The position numbers and the translations under genes are program-made. The notes under the pieces are model-generated. The model was not told the DNA's origin, did no database searches, and saw only the letters and a list, made by a program, of their open reading frames with translations. This document shows, one piece after another, positions 1 to 11,380 of a stretch of 64,000 nucleotides of DNA. Each line of letters opens with the position of its first letter. Within the stretch, counting starts at the first letter, position 1. The stretch comes from Marchantia polymorpha subsp. ruderalis (Eukaryota > Streptophyta > Marchantiopsida > Marchantiales > Marchantiaceae): NCBI GenBank assembly GCA_037833965.1, contig AP031354.1:17152001-17216000 (forward strand). Direction: 5' to 3'.

Positions 1-1363
1 TAGTAGACGTAAAAGTCATCGTTCATGATCTAATCTTAAGATATTCACAAAAGATAACTCGCATCTTATCTAAACCATCAATGCTTTATCTATCAGAAAA
101 CACCAAGGTTTGACATTTGCTTTTTTGTATCATGCACATCATATATTCTCATTCAATAATAAAGTGATCAATCTAAGATTTACCTTAACTTGATACATCT
201 TTTCTACATTCGTTACAAACTGAGATGCAATTTCATGATTGCTAAAAGATTGCTACAAGTTTCTTTGCATTTTGTTAGACTTCTCAAAAGAATTGGAAGA
301 TATAAATATTTGGTTAAATTTTTCAATTTCAAACTTCGTTCAACTCGAACTCATTTTGTGGGAATCTTTTCTACACCATGTTTGTATCTGTGATCGATCA
401 TCAAATTGAAAAAAGTACTCGATGTGTCGTGCAAAATAAAGAGTTTTCTTTCTTTTGCAACCCACATCAAGATAAGATATACTATAGTAAGATAAGATAG
501 TAACCCATCATGAGAGACACAAATATGTGTCAAAAACGCTCACAACTTCTCCAATCCATTAAATTACTTGAAAGATTCTATTATGTCTTCGCGTATTTAT
601 GCATCTTATAAATGCCAGAATGATCGCATAATTTGGTATTTAAATTCTTTACATTCCACATTTTTTTCAATGAACATATCCGTTTCCTATTCTTGTCATT
701 CGCTAGTTCTTTATTTGTCTGATGCATCCTTCGTTAAATTAGCGTCACAAATGTGTTCATAGTTTCATTAAGTATTGATAGTTCTTGCATGTCCATCACT
801 ATGGCCAAACTATATGAAGTGAGATAAAAAATATTTGATATTCTCTGTGGAGGTAATGATTTGAAAACTATTAGCAACGACATCAAGGCTAAAACTCCAT
901 AACCATCTTTTTGTTCCTTCACTCTGAATTTTTTATTAAAGACATGTTCAGAGCTTTGACTTGGTCTTTTTTTTTCTGCATTTGTTTGAATATAATAAGT
1001 TAGTTTCATATCGAACAACCCAAAATTAGTTTCCAAGATTTAGTTTATCCTTAGTGCCTTCTGGGCCTCCAAAACATTATGGTACATTGAGTGACTCAAT
1101 CAAACATGACAACTGTAGCTAAAAAAATAATTAAGCAAAACTACATCAAAATGCAAACAAGTTTCTTTATTTTCATATCTTAATCATTATTGAAGGACTA
1201 AATACCCATCATCTAACCGGAAAACTATACCGGTAGCTAGCTATTGCATATTGCAGTAGAAACGTGCTGCTCAGCTATCTTTATAAAAAAATCCCTATGT
1301 GATGGCTTATCAACCCTGTAAGAGATCAAATAATTTCAAAGGAATGCCACGCATTCTATCTGA
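1..1363. repeat. R1 copy a: partial third copy of the AT-rich part of the duplicated unit
   Basis: This AT-rich stretch is nearly identical to 5986-7351 (U1) and 31664-33016 (U2), starting at the first base of the window and ending abruptly near 1363, where the shared text (…attctatctga) gives way to unrelated sequence. I see no convincing coding sequence in it: the short ORFs shift or close between the three copies. It is either the truncated remnant of a third tandem unit that continues to the left of the window or a dispersed copy of this segment. No terminal repeats or target duplication were visible at its right edge. Confidence 0.85.
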
Positions 1364-1705
1364 GAATTTCGTTGCATGCATGGAGCTTACTGCAAGGCAT
1401 ACTATATACCACATCGTCTCCTTACGGCTGACCTTAGCCATGTCGTCAAATTGCATATTGAGTCCACCTGTTTTAGCTGGATGACAGGGAGGAGGAACAA
1501 CGTCAGGTGGTATGCATCCTTGAATAAGGGACCCGATGACGTGTTCGGCTTCTGCCTTCTCTCTTCCTGTACTACAACCATCTTGTTCAGCCATGTTTCC
1601 TCCTGGTCCATTAAATATGAAGCAGTGTAAACGTAGAGAACTGTCACTTGCTGAAGCTATAGCACTCCAGAACAGCTGGGACTCGATGGTGTCTTGTATA
1701 GCCTG
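1310..1705 (-). CDS. Possible exon of an unrecognised gene
   Basis: On the minus strand an intron-like acceptor (gaatttgcag) is followed by an open frame beginning AIQDTIESQLFWSAIASA that runs about 130 codons. Further upstream on the same strand a plausible donor (ttgacag/gtaaga, near 1970) and an acceptor (tcttcccag, near 1860) suggest earlier exons, but I could not join them into one convincing frame. No family is recognised. The 3' end enters the R1 repeat, so the frame may simply be broken there. This may equally be a chance ORF. Confidence 0.2.
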   Translation of the reverse strand, partial: QAIQDTIESQLFWSAIASASDSSLRLHCFIFNGPGGNMAEQDGCSTGREKAEAEHVIGSLIQGCIPPDVVPPPCHPAKTGGLNMQFDDMAKVSRKETMWYIVCLAVSSMHATKFSDRMRGIPLKLFDLLQG

Positions 1706-3018
1706 CAAATTCAGTTGCCTGAAGGTTTTTATCGAGATAATGTCGTCTTTGTCTCTGTTTAGAGAAAATCATCTGAACTCCTGGTTTTGCAGGAAAAGCA
1801 CCGCGCAGTATTGGAGGTATTTGGAAGGTACCCTTCGAGAAATGAAGCTCTGGGAAGACAAAGCACTCCCAAAGAATTGGAACATTTATCAAAAGGGGCA
1901 TCATGGTGACAAGAGTTTCTTCTTCTCGTAGTTCTAGATGTCGCCGTCAACGTATAGCTTCGATCTTACCTGTCAACTGTTCCATACCACTAGTGCTTAC
2001 ATTCAGTGGGCTCATAGCATCTTCATATGCTTTTGAGCTTTCGATACCTAGAACCATGCCTCCACTGTCAACTGAATGTCAGTTTGTAAAACTTGCAGAC
2101 ATTCTTCGTGCCCTTCTAAAAGCTACACAAATCTTCTGTTTCCATTTGTTGCAAAACTTAAATCAACCTCTCTAATCATGAACACATGAATCAATGAACG
2201 TGGCCTTTTTCGCACACCTGTGAGTTCGGAACCCAATGACTGGCACATGATAAAATCATGACAGAGAGCAGAGCACTGTTAATCATATTTAGTTATTTAT
2301 TTATTTATATATATAACGAGTTTGACAACAAAGAACGACGGGGGTTGCTTTCACCTTCACGAAACCCTAAGTGGCCACAAGATTTGTAACGGTCTTTGTG
2401 ACCCCTCCCCATCTCAACTAGCTCTAAGTTTGGTTCGGGGGTCTCGAGGAGCGAGCTGAGAGGGGATAGCGGGCCGTGGGGGCCATGCCAGGGGCAAAGA
2501 CTGATCGCCTTCATGCTCAAGGGATCGTCGAGGGCTGAAGACTGGAATCTGCAAGGGGAACGGTAGGTCTGATCAGGTTCACCCATATTCTATCCTACGG
2601 TCACGCTGAGAGGACGGATGGACTTTATCTGGAATCGAGACCTGGTCGATACGGACGCCATGCACCCCCGAACGCCAAGACCAACATGCAAAGCTCAACC
2701 TGGAGGCCAATGGTCAGGAAGTGCGTCCCATGGCGCCACTAAAGCGAGGAAAAAACTACAGGCAACATTGTCGCATGGTTCCACGCCAGCACGTACGACG
2801 CGTGTTGCTGCTTGACGTTCTGGGTCAGACATTGGCTCCCTGCTGTAAAAATGGGTTAGATCATAGAAGAGTATGGAAAGTGGAAAAGCGTTGCTGCTGT
2901 TTGGGAGGGAGGAGGAGAAGGAGGATGGAGTCTACGCTCGTGCAGATGAGCGAGCGAGCGCGCAGACGTAGAGTAAAAGCCTAGTTGCATTATGAGGAGT
3001 GAAACCCACCTTCCTCTA

Positions 3019-3036
3019 TTCTTCTTCTTCTTCTTC
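3019..3036. repeat. TTC microsatellite
   Basis: An uninterrupted run of TTC/CTT triplets, about six units long. No coding context. Confidence 0.9.
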
Positions 3037-4340
3037 GTCATGTCATGCACATAGTTCTGAGAGTCCTGCAAAAGCCGAGCGAGCAAATCCTGGCGGGACT
3101 CCTTTTCGAATGGAATCTGACTCGTATGGCAATCAAACTTTGACATTTTGCAAACCAAATCGTATATACGATTCGAATCAGTGCGTCTACGATCAAGAAA
3201 GCGGTCTACGCAACGATATTAATGGAATGTTTGGCGACAGAGATAATTCTTGTTTCTTGGGGTAAATCAGACCCCAAGAAGATATTTCTGCAGCTCCTCC
3301 CTTATCTTGGATACCCCTTCCCGCATACCCGTCATCAAAGATTCATGTATCCCAACCTTCCCCGTCGAAATTCATCCACCCTCATGTAACAAATGAGTTA
3401 CCCGCTATGAAGGTACGGGTACGGGCTCATAGTCGGTTGATATTTCTGCGATTTGAAAATACTTTCTCTTCCAATCATAAAGAGTTGATATCTATTTTTG
3501 AGCTGCCGGTAACACGATCTCCACATACTAACCGCCTTAAAGCATTCAGGGTACAGCTTGTGCTACGAAGTGTGGAGAATTAGATGACATCTACTCACCA
3601 GAGGGTGAAGATCGGAAGCACCCTCAGATATTCTTGAAGGTAAGAAGACAGTAATAAATCTCGAAGCTCTGTCTCGTCTATTCAGGAAGATTTCCCCTTC
3701 TGCAAACAGGATATCCTCTGATCTTACGTCACCGTGGTCCCATGGCTCCGAGATCATGAGTCACTTGTCGATATGAAGATAAAGCAGAGCTACGAACAGT
3801 GACACTCCTTCCAAATTTGCTTTTTTGGCGTACTTGCCGTTCCACTTTGGACCATCCCATTTGTCCTTCATGAGCACACAAATGTAGTGAGTCTTCGTTT
3901 CCACTGCGGTGAGTCGAGTTCGGATGCTCACCATGGACGGGCCTGGACTCTGAGCGGAAGTCTACCGCAGTTCAATCACCGATCCCAAGAGCGTTCTGAT
4001 TTCTTCAAGCTCTTCTTTTTTACGTTAGACATGACGACTGAATACTTCTGCGTCCGATTTGCCAATTGGTGTCAATATAGTCTAATACAGTCTACGAGGA
4101 TCATCATTTGTTTTCGTACCTGAACATCGTCTAGATAAGTCGAGTTCTCGCGCACCATGTATATGCCAAAAAGTCATTTGCAAAAGGAAGTGGGAATAAA
4201 TCGAGTCGAGGTTTGGACAATTGGACGAATTTGATTTCCTTTCCGAATTCTCTCGTGGGAAGGGACGACCAGGCCGGGAACCTTGGACCTGGGATGGTAC
4301 AATAAGGTTAATTAAGTGCAGACAAGATCATTCGTCACAA

Positions 4341-4363
4341 GCAGGCAGGCAGGCAGGCAGGCA
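4341..4363. repeat. GCAG tetranucleotide microsatellite
   Basis: Nearly six uninterrupted GCAG/AGGC units about 110 bases left of the start of U1. Such tracts are slippage- and break-prone, but no causal link to the duplication can be shown from sequence. Confidence 0.9.
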
Positions 4364-4648
4364 ACCGTGCACCATGTCAACTCTCGAGATGCTGCAGTGG
4401 AGAGTCCGTGGGAGTATAATCATCAGAAGCTGCTTCGGGCATCGACTTGACAGAAGAATGATGAAACGAGCCTCGTGGAGGGCCCCGAGGGGACCCGCAA
4501 ACGCTCGAAGGAGGGTTCAAAATCGCAACTCATGCAATGTGCCGAATCAATCAATGTTAGTTTGCAAGGATGATGTGACGCAATCCGGTCTCATCGTTCC
4601 TCTGCAGCTACTGCGCTTCTCGCAACTCTTCTCCGTCCTCCCTTTTCC

Positions 4649-4825
4649 ATGTATGCTTCCCTGACACGTCTGCGGAAAGTCCTCCGACTTCAGGTCAAAA
4701 GCTTGCGGCTAGGGTTCGCTGGCAGACCTTTCGCTGATCGAGCACCTGCCGCAAATGCGCAACTCCTCCTCGCACACACACCGCACCGACCACGACATGA
4801 ATTCAATTCCTCGCCTTCTGAATAG
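4649..4825 (+). CDS. Candidate small ORF or first exon, 58 codons (U1 copy)
   Basis: The ATG opens a basic, hydroxylated N-terminus (MYASLTRLRKVLRLQVKSLR) that resembles an organelle-targeting presequence in composition, and the frame ends with TAG after 58 codons. The U2 copy (30890-31066) keeps the same start, length and stop with a few substitutions. No homologue is recognised. An overlapping + frame (4755-5078) and a - frame (5053-4709) are also open here, as expected in GC-rich DNA, so coding status is uncertain. If real it may be the 5' exon of a lost gene. Confidence 0.25.
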   Translation: MYASLTRLRKVLRLQVKSLRLGFAGRPFADRAPAANAQLLLAHTPHRPRHEFNSSPSE

Positions 4826-4896
4826 AATTAAATCGGTCGAAGGGTCGGGGACGCAGTTACGGACGTCCGGCAGCTTTGCCGAAACCGCGAGCGGAG

Positions 4897-4921
4897 CAAC
4901 TTTCCGGCTTCCGGAAAGTTG
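4897..4921. repeat. Perfect palindrome, 11-bp arms (U1)
   Basis: The arms caactttccgg and ccggaaagttg flank the trinucleotide ctt. The U2 counterpart (31138-31162) differs at one arm position and is imperfect. A palindrome perfect in one copy and imperfect in the other fits correction by fold-back synthesis, but ordinary point mutation explains it equally well. Confidence 0.85.
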
Positions 4922-5040
4922 TTTGTTGGTCTCGTGCGGCAGTCGCGGAAGCCTGAAGGCCCACGACTTGGCCGGCGGATCGAGAAAGTGTACAGGAATA
5001 GAACGTCGGAGGGGCGGCCGTGAAGGGCAGCGCCAGAAAA

Positions 5041-5586
5041 GGCGTTCTGCCACGGGACAAACTTATACTTTAAACTAAAGCAAAAGAAGCCTGCTGCCAT
5101 TAAATCGACATTTATGAAAAGAAGCTAGCGAACGAAATTTCCTTGGAGCGTTATTGAGGACGAGGGAGGAGTAGCAGGATAGTCGGCGTAGTATCAAATC
5201 CTGGGGAAACTTGTGTCTTTCCTGTTGAGCTAGCGAGCGAAGGATTAAGTGGCGCTTACCAAGTTCTACGCAGATCACTATCTCTATTATGTGACTCGAC
5301 GCATATTCCAGTAATTTGTAAATCTAATTCAGTAGAAATTTCCGAAGAGCAGAGGAAATAATACTTTCGATAACGTTCGGGTACATACAACGAAATGAAT
5401 AACTTTTTTAAGTCATTGTTTTGTATTTATCTCTCTCTCTCATGCCTGACATGTATTTCAAAATTTATATTCACAATGATAAACATTTCTAAATATATTC
5501 TCAATAACCTAATGCCTGTAAAAAAACTACATACACTAAATATCCAAAATTATTTATTGAAATATCGAATATATTTTAGCCAAAAA
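5041..5586. other. AT-rich stretch present in U1, absent from U2
   Basis: In U2 the GC-rich leader (…gcagcgcca) joins directly to the AT-rich text that follows 5586 in U1, with a few bases of shared sequence (gcca/aaaa) at the joint near 31262. This looks like a deletion in U2. The segment contains an (AT)n run near 5590 and no convincing gene; the short ORF 5395-5622 is low-complexity AT-rich sequence. Confidence 0.7.
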
Positions 5587-5985
5587 ATTTATATATATAT
5601 ATATAATATAAATGAATACTGATTATTAATCATAGTTGAGCTAACTAGATATTGATTGTAAATCAGTTGATCAATTCCTGAATTAAATCCTATGATATCT
5701 TAACTAGTTTATAATAATTAACATGTATCACAAGATTTTCCAATATATATATATTTACCCTCGATGTCTCATAACTCGATCATGCTTCTATACGTGAAGT
5801 CAACAAAGTGCATGAAAGAAAGAAGAACGTGGAACCATTCAGAAGCAAACAAGTGATAATGCATACCAAACACTGAAGAAAATGACTGAAAAACCCAATC
5901 TACTTTAACGTTGTTCTAAAAGAGTCAGTCACCTTTTAAGACTATGGAATTTTCATAGTCTAAGTTCTAGTCTATGTCATATGAT

Positions 5986-7351
5986 TAGTAGGCGTAAAAG
6001 TCATCTTTCATTATCTAATCTTAAGATATTCACAAAAGATAACTCGCATCTTATCTAAACCATCAATGCTTTATCTATCAGAAAACACCAAGGTTTGACA
6101 TTTGCTTTTTTGTATCATGCACATCATATATTCTCATTCAATGATAAAGTGATCAATCTAAGATTTACCTTAACTTGATACATCTTTTCTACATTCGTTA
6201 CAAACCGAGATGCAATTTCATGATTACTAAAAGATTGCTACAAGTTTCTTTGCATTTTGTCAGACTTCTCAAAAGAATTGGAACATATAAATATTTGGAT
6301 TAAATTTTTCAATTTCATATTTCGTTCAACTCGAACTCATTTTGTGGGAATCTTTTCTACATCATGTTTGTATCTATGATCGATCATCAAATTGAAAAAA
6401 GTACTTGTCGTGTCGTGCAAAATAAAGAGTTTTCTTTCTTTTTCAACCCACATCAAGATAAGATATATTATAGTAAGATAAGATAGTAACCCATCATGAG
6501 AGAGACAAACATGTGTCGAAACCGCTCACAACTTCTCCAAACCATTAAATTACTTGAAAGATTCTATTATGTCTTTGCTTATTTATGCATCTTGTACATG
6601 CCAGAATGATCGCATAATTTGGTATTTAAATTCTTTACATTCCACATTTTTTCGATGAACATATCTGTTTCCTATTCTTGACAATCGCTAGTTTTTTATT
6701 TGTCTGATGCATCCTTCGTTAAATTAGCGTCACAAACGTGTTCATAGTTTCATTAAGTATTGATAGTTCTTGCATGTCCAACACTATAGCCAAACTATAT
6801 GAAGTGAGATAAAAGATAATTGATATTCTCTGTGGATGTAATGATTTGAAAACTATTGGCAAACGACATCAAGGCTAAAAAATCCATGTCCATTTTTTTG
6901 TTTATTCACTCTGATTTTTTCAATAAAGACATGTTCAGAGCTTTGACTTGGTATTTTGTTTTCTGCATGTGTTTGAATATGATAAGTTAGTTTTATATCG
7001 AACAACCCAAAATTAGTTTCCAAGGTTTAGTTTATCCTTAGTGCCTTCTGGGCCTCCAAAAAATTATGGTACATTGAGTGACTCAATCAAACATGACAAC
7101 TGTAGCTAAAAAAAATATTAAGCAAAACTACATTAAAATGCAAACAAGTTTCTTTATTTTCAGATCTTAATCATAATTGAAGAACTAAATACCCATCATC
7201 TAACCGGAAAACTATACCGGTAGCTAGCTATTGCATGTTGCAGTAGTAACGTGCTGCTCAGCTATCTTTATAAAAAAAATCCCTATGTGATGGCTTAACA
7301 ACCCTGTAAAAGATCAAATAATTTCAAAGGAATGCCACGCATTCTATCTGA
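5986..7351. repeat. R1 copy b (within U1)
   Basis: Second copy of the AT-rich R1 segment, matching 1-1363 and 31664-33016 at high identity by eye. Beyond 7351 the match continues only with U2, which shows that the break is in the left-edge copy. No terminal repeats, transposase or stable ORF are visible. Confidence 0.85.
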
Positions 7352-10300
7352 AGAAGTTCATATACCATTTTTAACCTAAACCCTATATTGTGAAGTTCTA
7401 GTCTAATTTCTGACAAATAACCAAAGGTAAACAATAACATGCCCCCCTCTAACCTACAAAACTCACAAAAGGAATTTAGGAGCTCAAGCAAAATGATGTT
7501 TGTGACAACTATACATTTAACCGTCTTTGTGGTGCCGTAAAAACTGGATGTTTTGTTTAACACAAAGGATGCTTCGGCTCTTCTACTACGATGTTTTTAT
7601 ATTTAGTAACATAGAAGTATCAAATTTACATTTTGTGGCAAAATGTTAGTAAACATAGCTTCATACTTCGCGTTCCAAAATTATGAAGAGTAAGTTCAAT
7701 TCCTCATCGCTCATCAACGTTGTATGATTCTAACGACTTGCAATGAGTACCCATTGCCTACCTTTTGATATGCGTGACACCTTTTTTAAAATTCACCCAT
7801 TCTAGCAATAAAAAATTTCAAAAAAAATATCCATAGTCTGTAAGAACTTCTTCCTAAAGTTTCTACACTGAACACGGTTTGATATAAAAATAGATATGAA
7901 GTAAAAGATGTTATGAGTTTATTTAATATGATAGAAACAATATTTTTTTTGTAAAGGATTAAAATAGAAGATAATTTAAACACATTACTTTCTTCTATTT
8001 TCAAGATAATATGATTATTCATTTCTGGCCTCAGACGTTTTTGTATATAATAGAAACAAACAAATTTAGTAATCTGAAAAACGTGAATCAAATATGACTT
8101 ATAATCAAATGTTCATTCTCTTCATTTCGGAAGTGATCTGCTTGAGAAGGGAGACGTTTGCAGATGGGAGAAGGGGATTTATGTGCGTAGATATTTAAGT
8201 GTTAGTCACCTTTTCCATGACATTCCCTCTTCTCTAGTGTTAAATATTGGAACCAATAAAGTCTTACTGACAACCGAAAGAGGTTTAAATACTTTTCTTC
8301 AGTCAAGCCTGGTGAATCGATCAATATTTAAGTACTTAACAACGCGCAGAAAATTGAGGCTATAAATCCACGAAATGAAGTAGGTTATCTTCAAAGGCAG
8401 ATACATGATGATTCATGCAAACATCTTAAAACACTCATGCAATTTACATGTAACGTACCTTTGGGAATCGAAACCTGAACCCCCGCCCCGTTATATCTGC
8501 CATTATAAGGGGTTTTCGATCGAAGGTTTTAAACATTTCTCTGCAATGCTATTTAAAGCCCTCCATGTTCTGTCACTGGCAAACATCTTGTTTAATTGGA
8601 AGCTTTGACTACACATTGGTAGACCAAAAGCAAATGTTTATGGAGAGCCATCTTTGTAGTGAAACATCTCGCAGACTGCATGGCAATTGCCTGGCACATG
8701 CACCTAGTGCGAATTCCCAAACTTTTTCGGTCAATGCATGTTTACAGCAAACTGAAGCACGGAAGCACTGAAAAGGACCTCTTCATTCTTCTGGTGGAGA
8801 CTGGATATCAACGGAAACTTATTTCGAGATTTTATGTCTCTTCTCACACAAGACAAGTCTAGGACGAAACCAGCTCACGAAATCTCCTATTTTTTCTCTA
8901 TCTTTCGAATCCCCCTTCGCATGATCCCGACGTCATCCAGAGAGCCCTTACAATCTTCAAAGGACTCAAAATCCTAAACAGAAACAGAATGGAAGGTGAA
9001 AGACGGAGTTACCTGCAGCAAGAAACGAAGAAATTCTCCTTACATTAATAATCTACACTCCTTGACACAGTTTCCAAGAGTTTCAGATGCCCAATGTTGA
9101 GAAGACGTCCGGCAGGATGCGGAATCAAATGAGTAACCAGCTACCCTCGCCTACATAAATATATTTGCTATAATTGAAGGTATGTGAATCAATATTTTAC
9201 TGCCATTGACTTTGAGTGCTCAAGAGTCGAAGAAATTTATATGAATTATTCATGCGATTTGACAGAAGTCATCGATACGAAGTTCCTAATAATCTGGGAC
9301 AATTGTAGCAATACTAGCAAACAAAGAAATTCTACTCCGTTCAATCATGAATAACAAGAATAACAACAAATCTTCAACAAATCTTCAAGTTTTCAGTTAC
9401 TTCTCCATTTTCTCGAGTGAACATTCATACTCTTTCATACATGTATAAAACTGGATCATCCGGATGTGTGTCGACTTTTGGATCTTTGAAATTTCCATAC
9501 CACTAAATAAAACATTATTTTTTATTTTAAGAAGTACGATCTTTCAGTTACATTCACGTGGAGTTCATTTCCACAAAATCATCCTTTTTGTGTCCCGTAT
9601 GATGATAGTAAAAGACAAGACTAGGTTCTTAGAGTATACACAACCTTTAGATTCGTCTACAGATACTTGTTATAGAATGTTCACCTATATATTATCCAAT
9701 TTTTCTCTCTTTTGCTCCTGCATTTCAACACAAGTACATCACTCCTGAGGTATGATACCATTTCTTCACATAGTCACCCATTGTAATCGCATCTATTTTG
9801 ACTTCAACCATCAAGCAAGGCAAGAAGTGAGGCTATCTTTAATAATATTCTTTCAAGAGTATAGGGAAGCATCTTAGATTCAAACCCCGTTGCAAAAGTA
9901 CATAAGGCATTTGATACAGATCATAAACCGAACAAAAGGTTTGTTAAAAATCTTGATTTGTTAGGAAGTATGAAAGTTGAACTTTATAACGAAAAAAGAT
10001 TGAGTCTGTAATGCATGGTGCGTGGAATCGAGATGGGTGGCACATTGCATCCAACAGTCAGTCAATTAAAGGGTGGGATCTATGTAAAGGTACAAAGTGG
10101 ACCGAACTTTGATCATGTGAGATGGTCCACACTCTTTTCTTCATATGTCTAGTGGACCTATTCAAACGCTTTCGATTGGGAAGTTTGTGAACATATTCCA
10201 GAGGTAATGTGATCTCTGAAATAGCAACATCTTTTTCTTACCAGCACCAGCCTCAGTGGTGACCAAGTGTAAGTGGATCCATTATACTGTTAAGTGTGGT

Positions 10301-10933
10301 AGTGAGTAGCTCGAATATTTTACATGCAAGAACGAAATATCAGAAACATCAGAAATCGGAATGAACGGAGGTGAAACAGTAAATTTAAATGAATTCACCA
10401 CTCGTGAAAGCAAGAGATGGCTGAAGATCTGTTCCAGTGTCAATGACAGTCAGCCGTGTAAAGTTATCACCCAAAAAGCTGCTTGGCCCCTAGACTGCAA
10501 CATACAAGATCAATAGGCTCTAGGAGTGCGTTTCCCAAAAAGATCTTGCCGATCTTGCCGTTCTCGCCGCTTCTCTCTCCTCCTTGTGCATGAGAGCAGA
10601 GTCGGACGGAGAGAGAGCGAAAACAGTTTGCAACTTTGCATTGGATCTGGACTTGTTGTAGGTTGACCCAGAAGCAGTCAGTGCAGCTTAACCTCTTTAC
10701 TAACCTCCGGAAAAGAATAATTTGATGTCTTAAAAATATCCAGCCTTATTCGGATGAGAAAAGCCAAAGTGAATTTTGGTTGTCTTTACAGCAACTGCTT
10801 GTGATCTGAGCTTCATATAACCGTGAATGCATACAGATCAATAAAATCAAACGTTCAGTGTAAACTCAGTAGATGCCCAATCAAACGTCTGACTTTTGGA
10901 ACTCGAATGTCATAACCTAAAAGTTGTATCAGA
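7352..10933. other. AT-rich intergenic DNA of U1
   Basis: Shared with U2 (33017-34493 and 37970-40074). Short ORFs occur on both strands but none is recognisable or clearly conserved. Bases 8806-8810 (tatca) are the empty target site of the LTR-like insertion found in U2. Otherwise I see nothing to annotate. Confidence 0.6.
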
Positions 10934-11380
10934 GTGGTGTTGTCAGCTAGCCTTTCAAACCAGACGCGTACCTTGCAAATCTTCGACGCCAAGCATAATA
11001 TTCCTTTCGCAAGGCACTGGAAAAAGCATAAAAATTATGGTGAATGGCCGTTAACCCAAAACCTGGTCAAACAAAGCTCAGAAAGTAGGAAACTTCATCG
11101 TGATGAATTTACGCAAGCGAGTTGGACTCCGGAAGCTCGACGAATAAAACAATTCAAGCTCGTAGAAATACGAGCTCGAATTGACTTATTCGCATTAGCC
11201 CGCACCAATCGAGCGGTTCGTGCTTTCCTTTCTTCATGTGGTGCTCGCATAGAGAAAGAAAATCATGTTCCACGTAAGGACGATGTATCTTTTCGGATCC
11301 ACCTGCCTCTGGAAGAAGAGAAAAAGTTTCTCTGCCTAGATTTGCGCGACATCCAACGATTCACTCAAATAATCGTCTGA
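10934..11380 (+). CDS. 148-codon open frame without ATG, unrecognised (U1 copy)
   Basis: A frame opening at GTG (VLSASLSNQTRTLQIF…) stays open for 148 codons and is basic and charged. There is no upstream in-frame ATG nearby, so if it is coding it is an internal exon. The U2 copy (40075-40521) has the same length and stop. The differences I counted between the copies (for example K/R, YG/SC, S/R, E/Q, D/Y, FT/LS) all change the amino acid, which argues against strong protein-level constraint. No family is recognised. Confidence 0.25.
   Translation: MVLSASLSNQTRTLQIFDAKHNIPFARHWKKHKNYGEWPLTQNLVKQSSESRKLHRDEFTQASWTPEARRIKQFKLVEIRARIDLFALARTNRAVRAFLSSCGARIEKENHVPRKDDVSFRIHLPLEEEKKFLCLDLRDIQRFTQIIV

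Larger units (their letters stand above)
1364..4472. other. Left flank, single-copy DNA between R1a and U1
   Basis: This sequence has no second copy in the window. It holds a possible minus-strand exon (1310-1705), a run of TTC at 3019-3036 and a (GCAG)n tract at 4341-4363. Short GC-rich ORFs near 2305-2586, 2618-2984 and 4221-4664 are not recognisable and lack supporting features. The rest shows nothing I can assign. Because U1 starts at its right edge, this is probably the native left flank of the tandem duplication. Confidence 0.6.
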
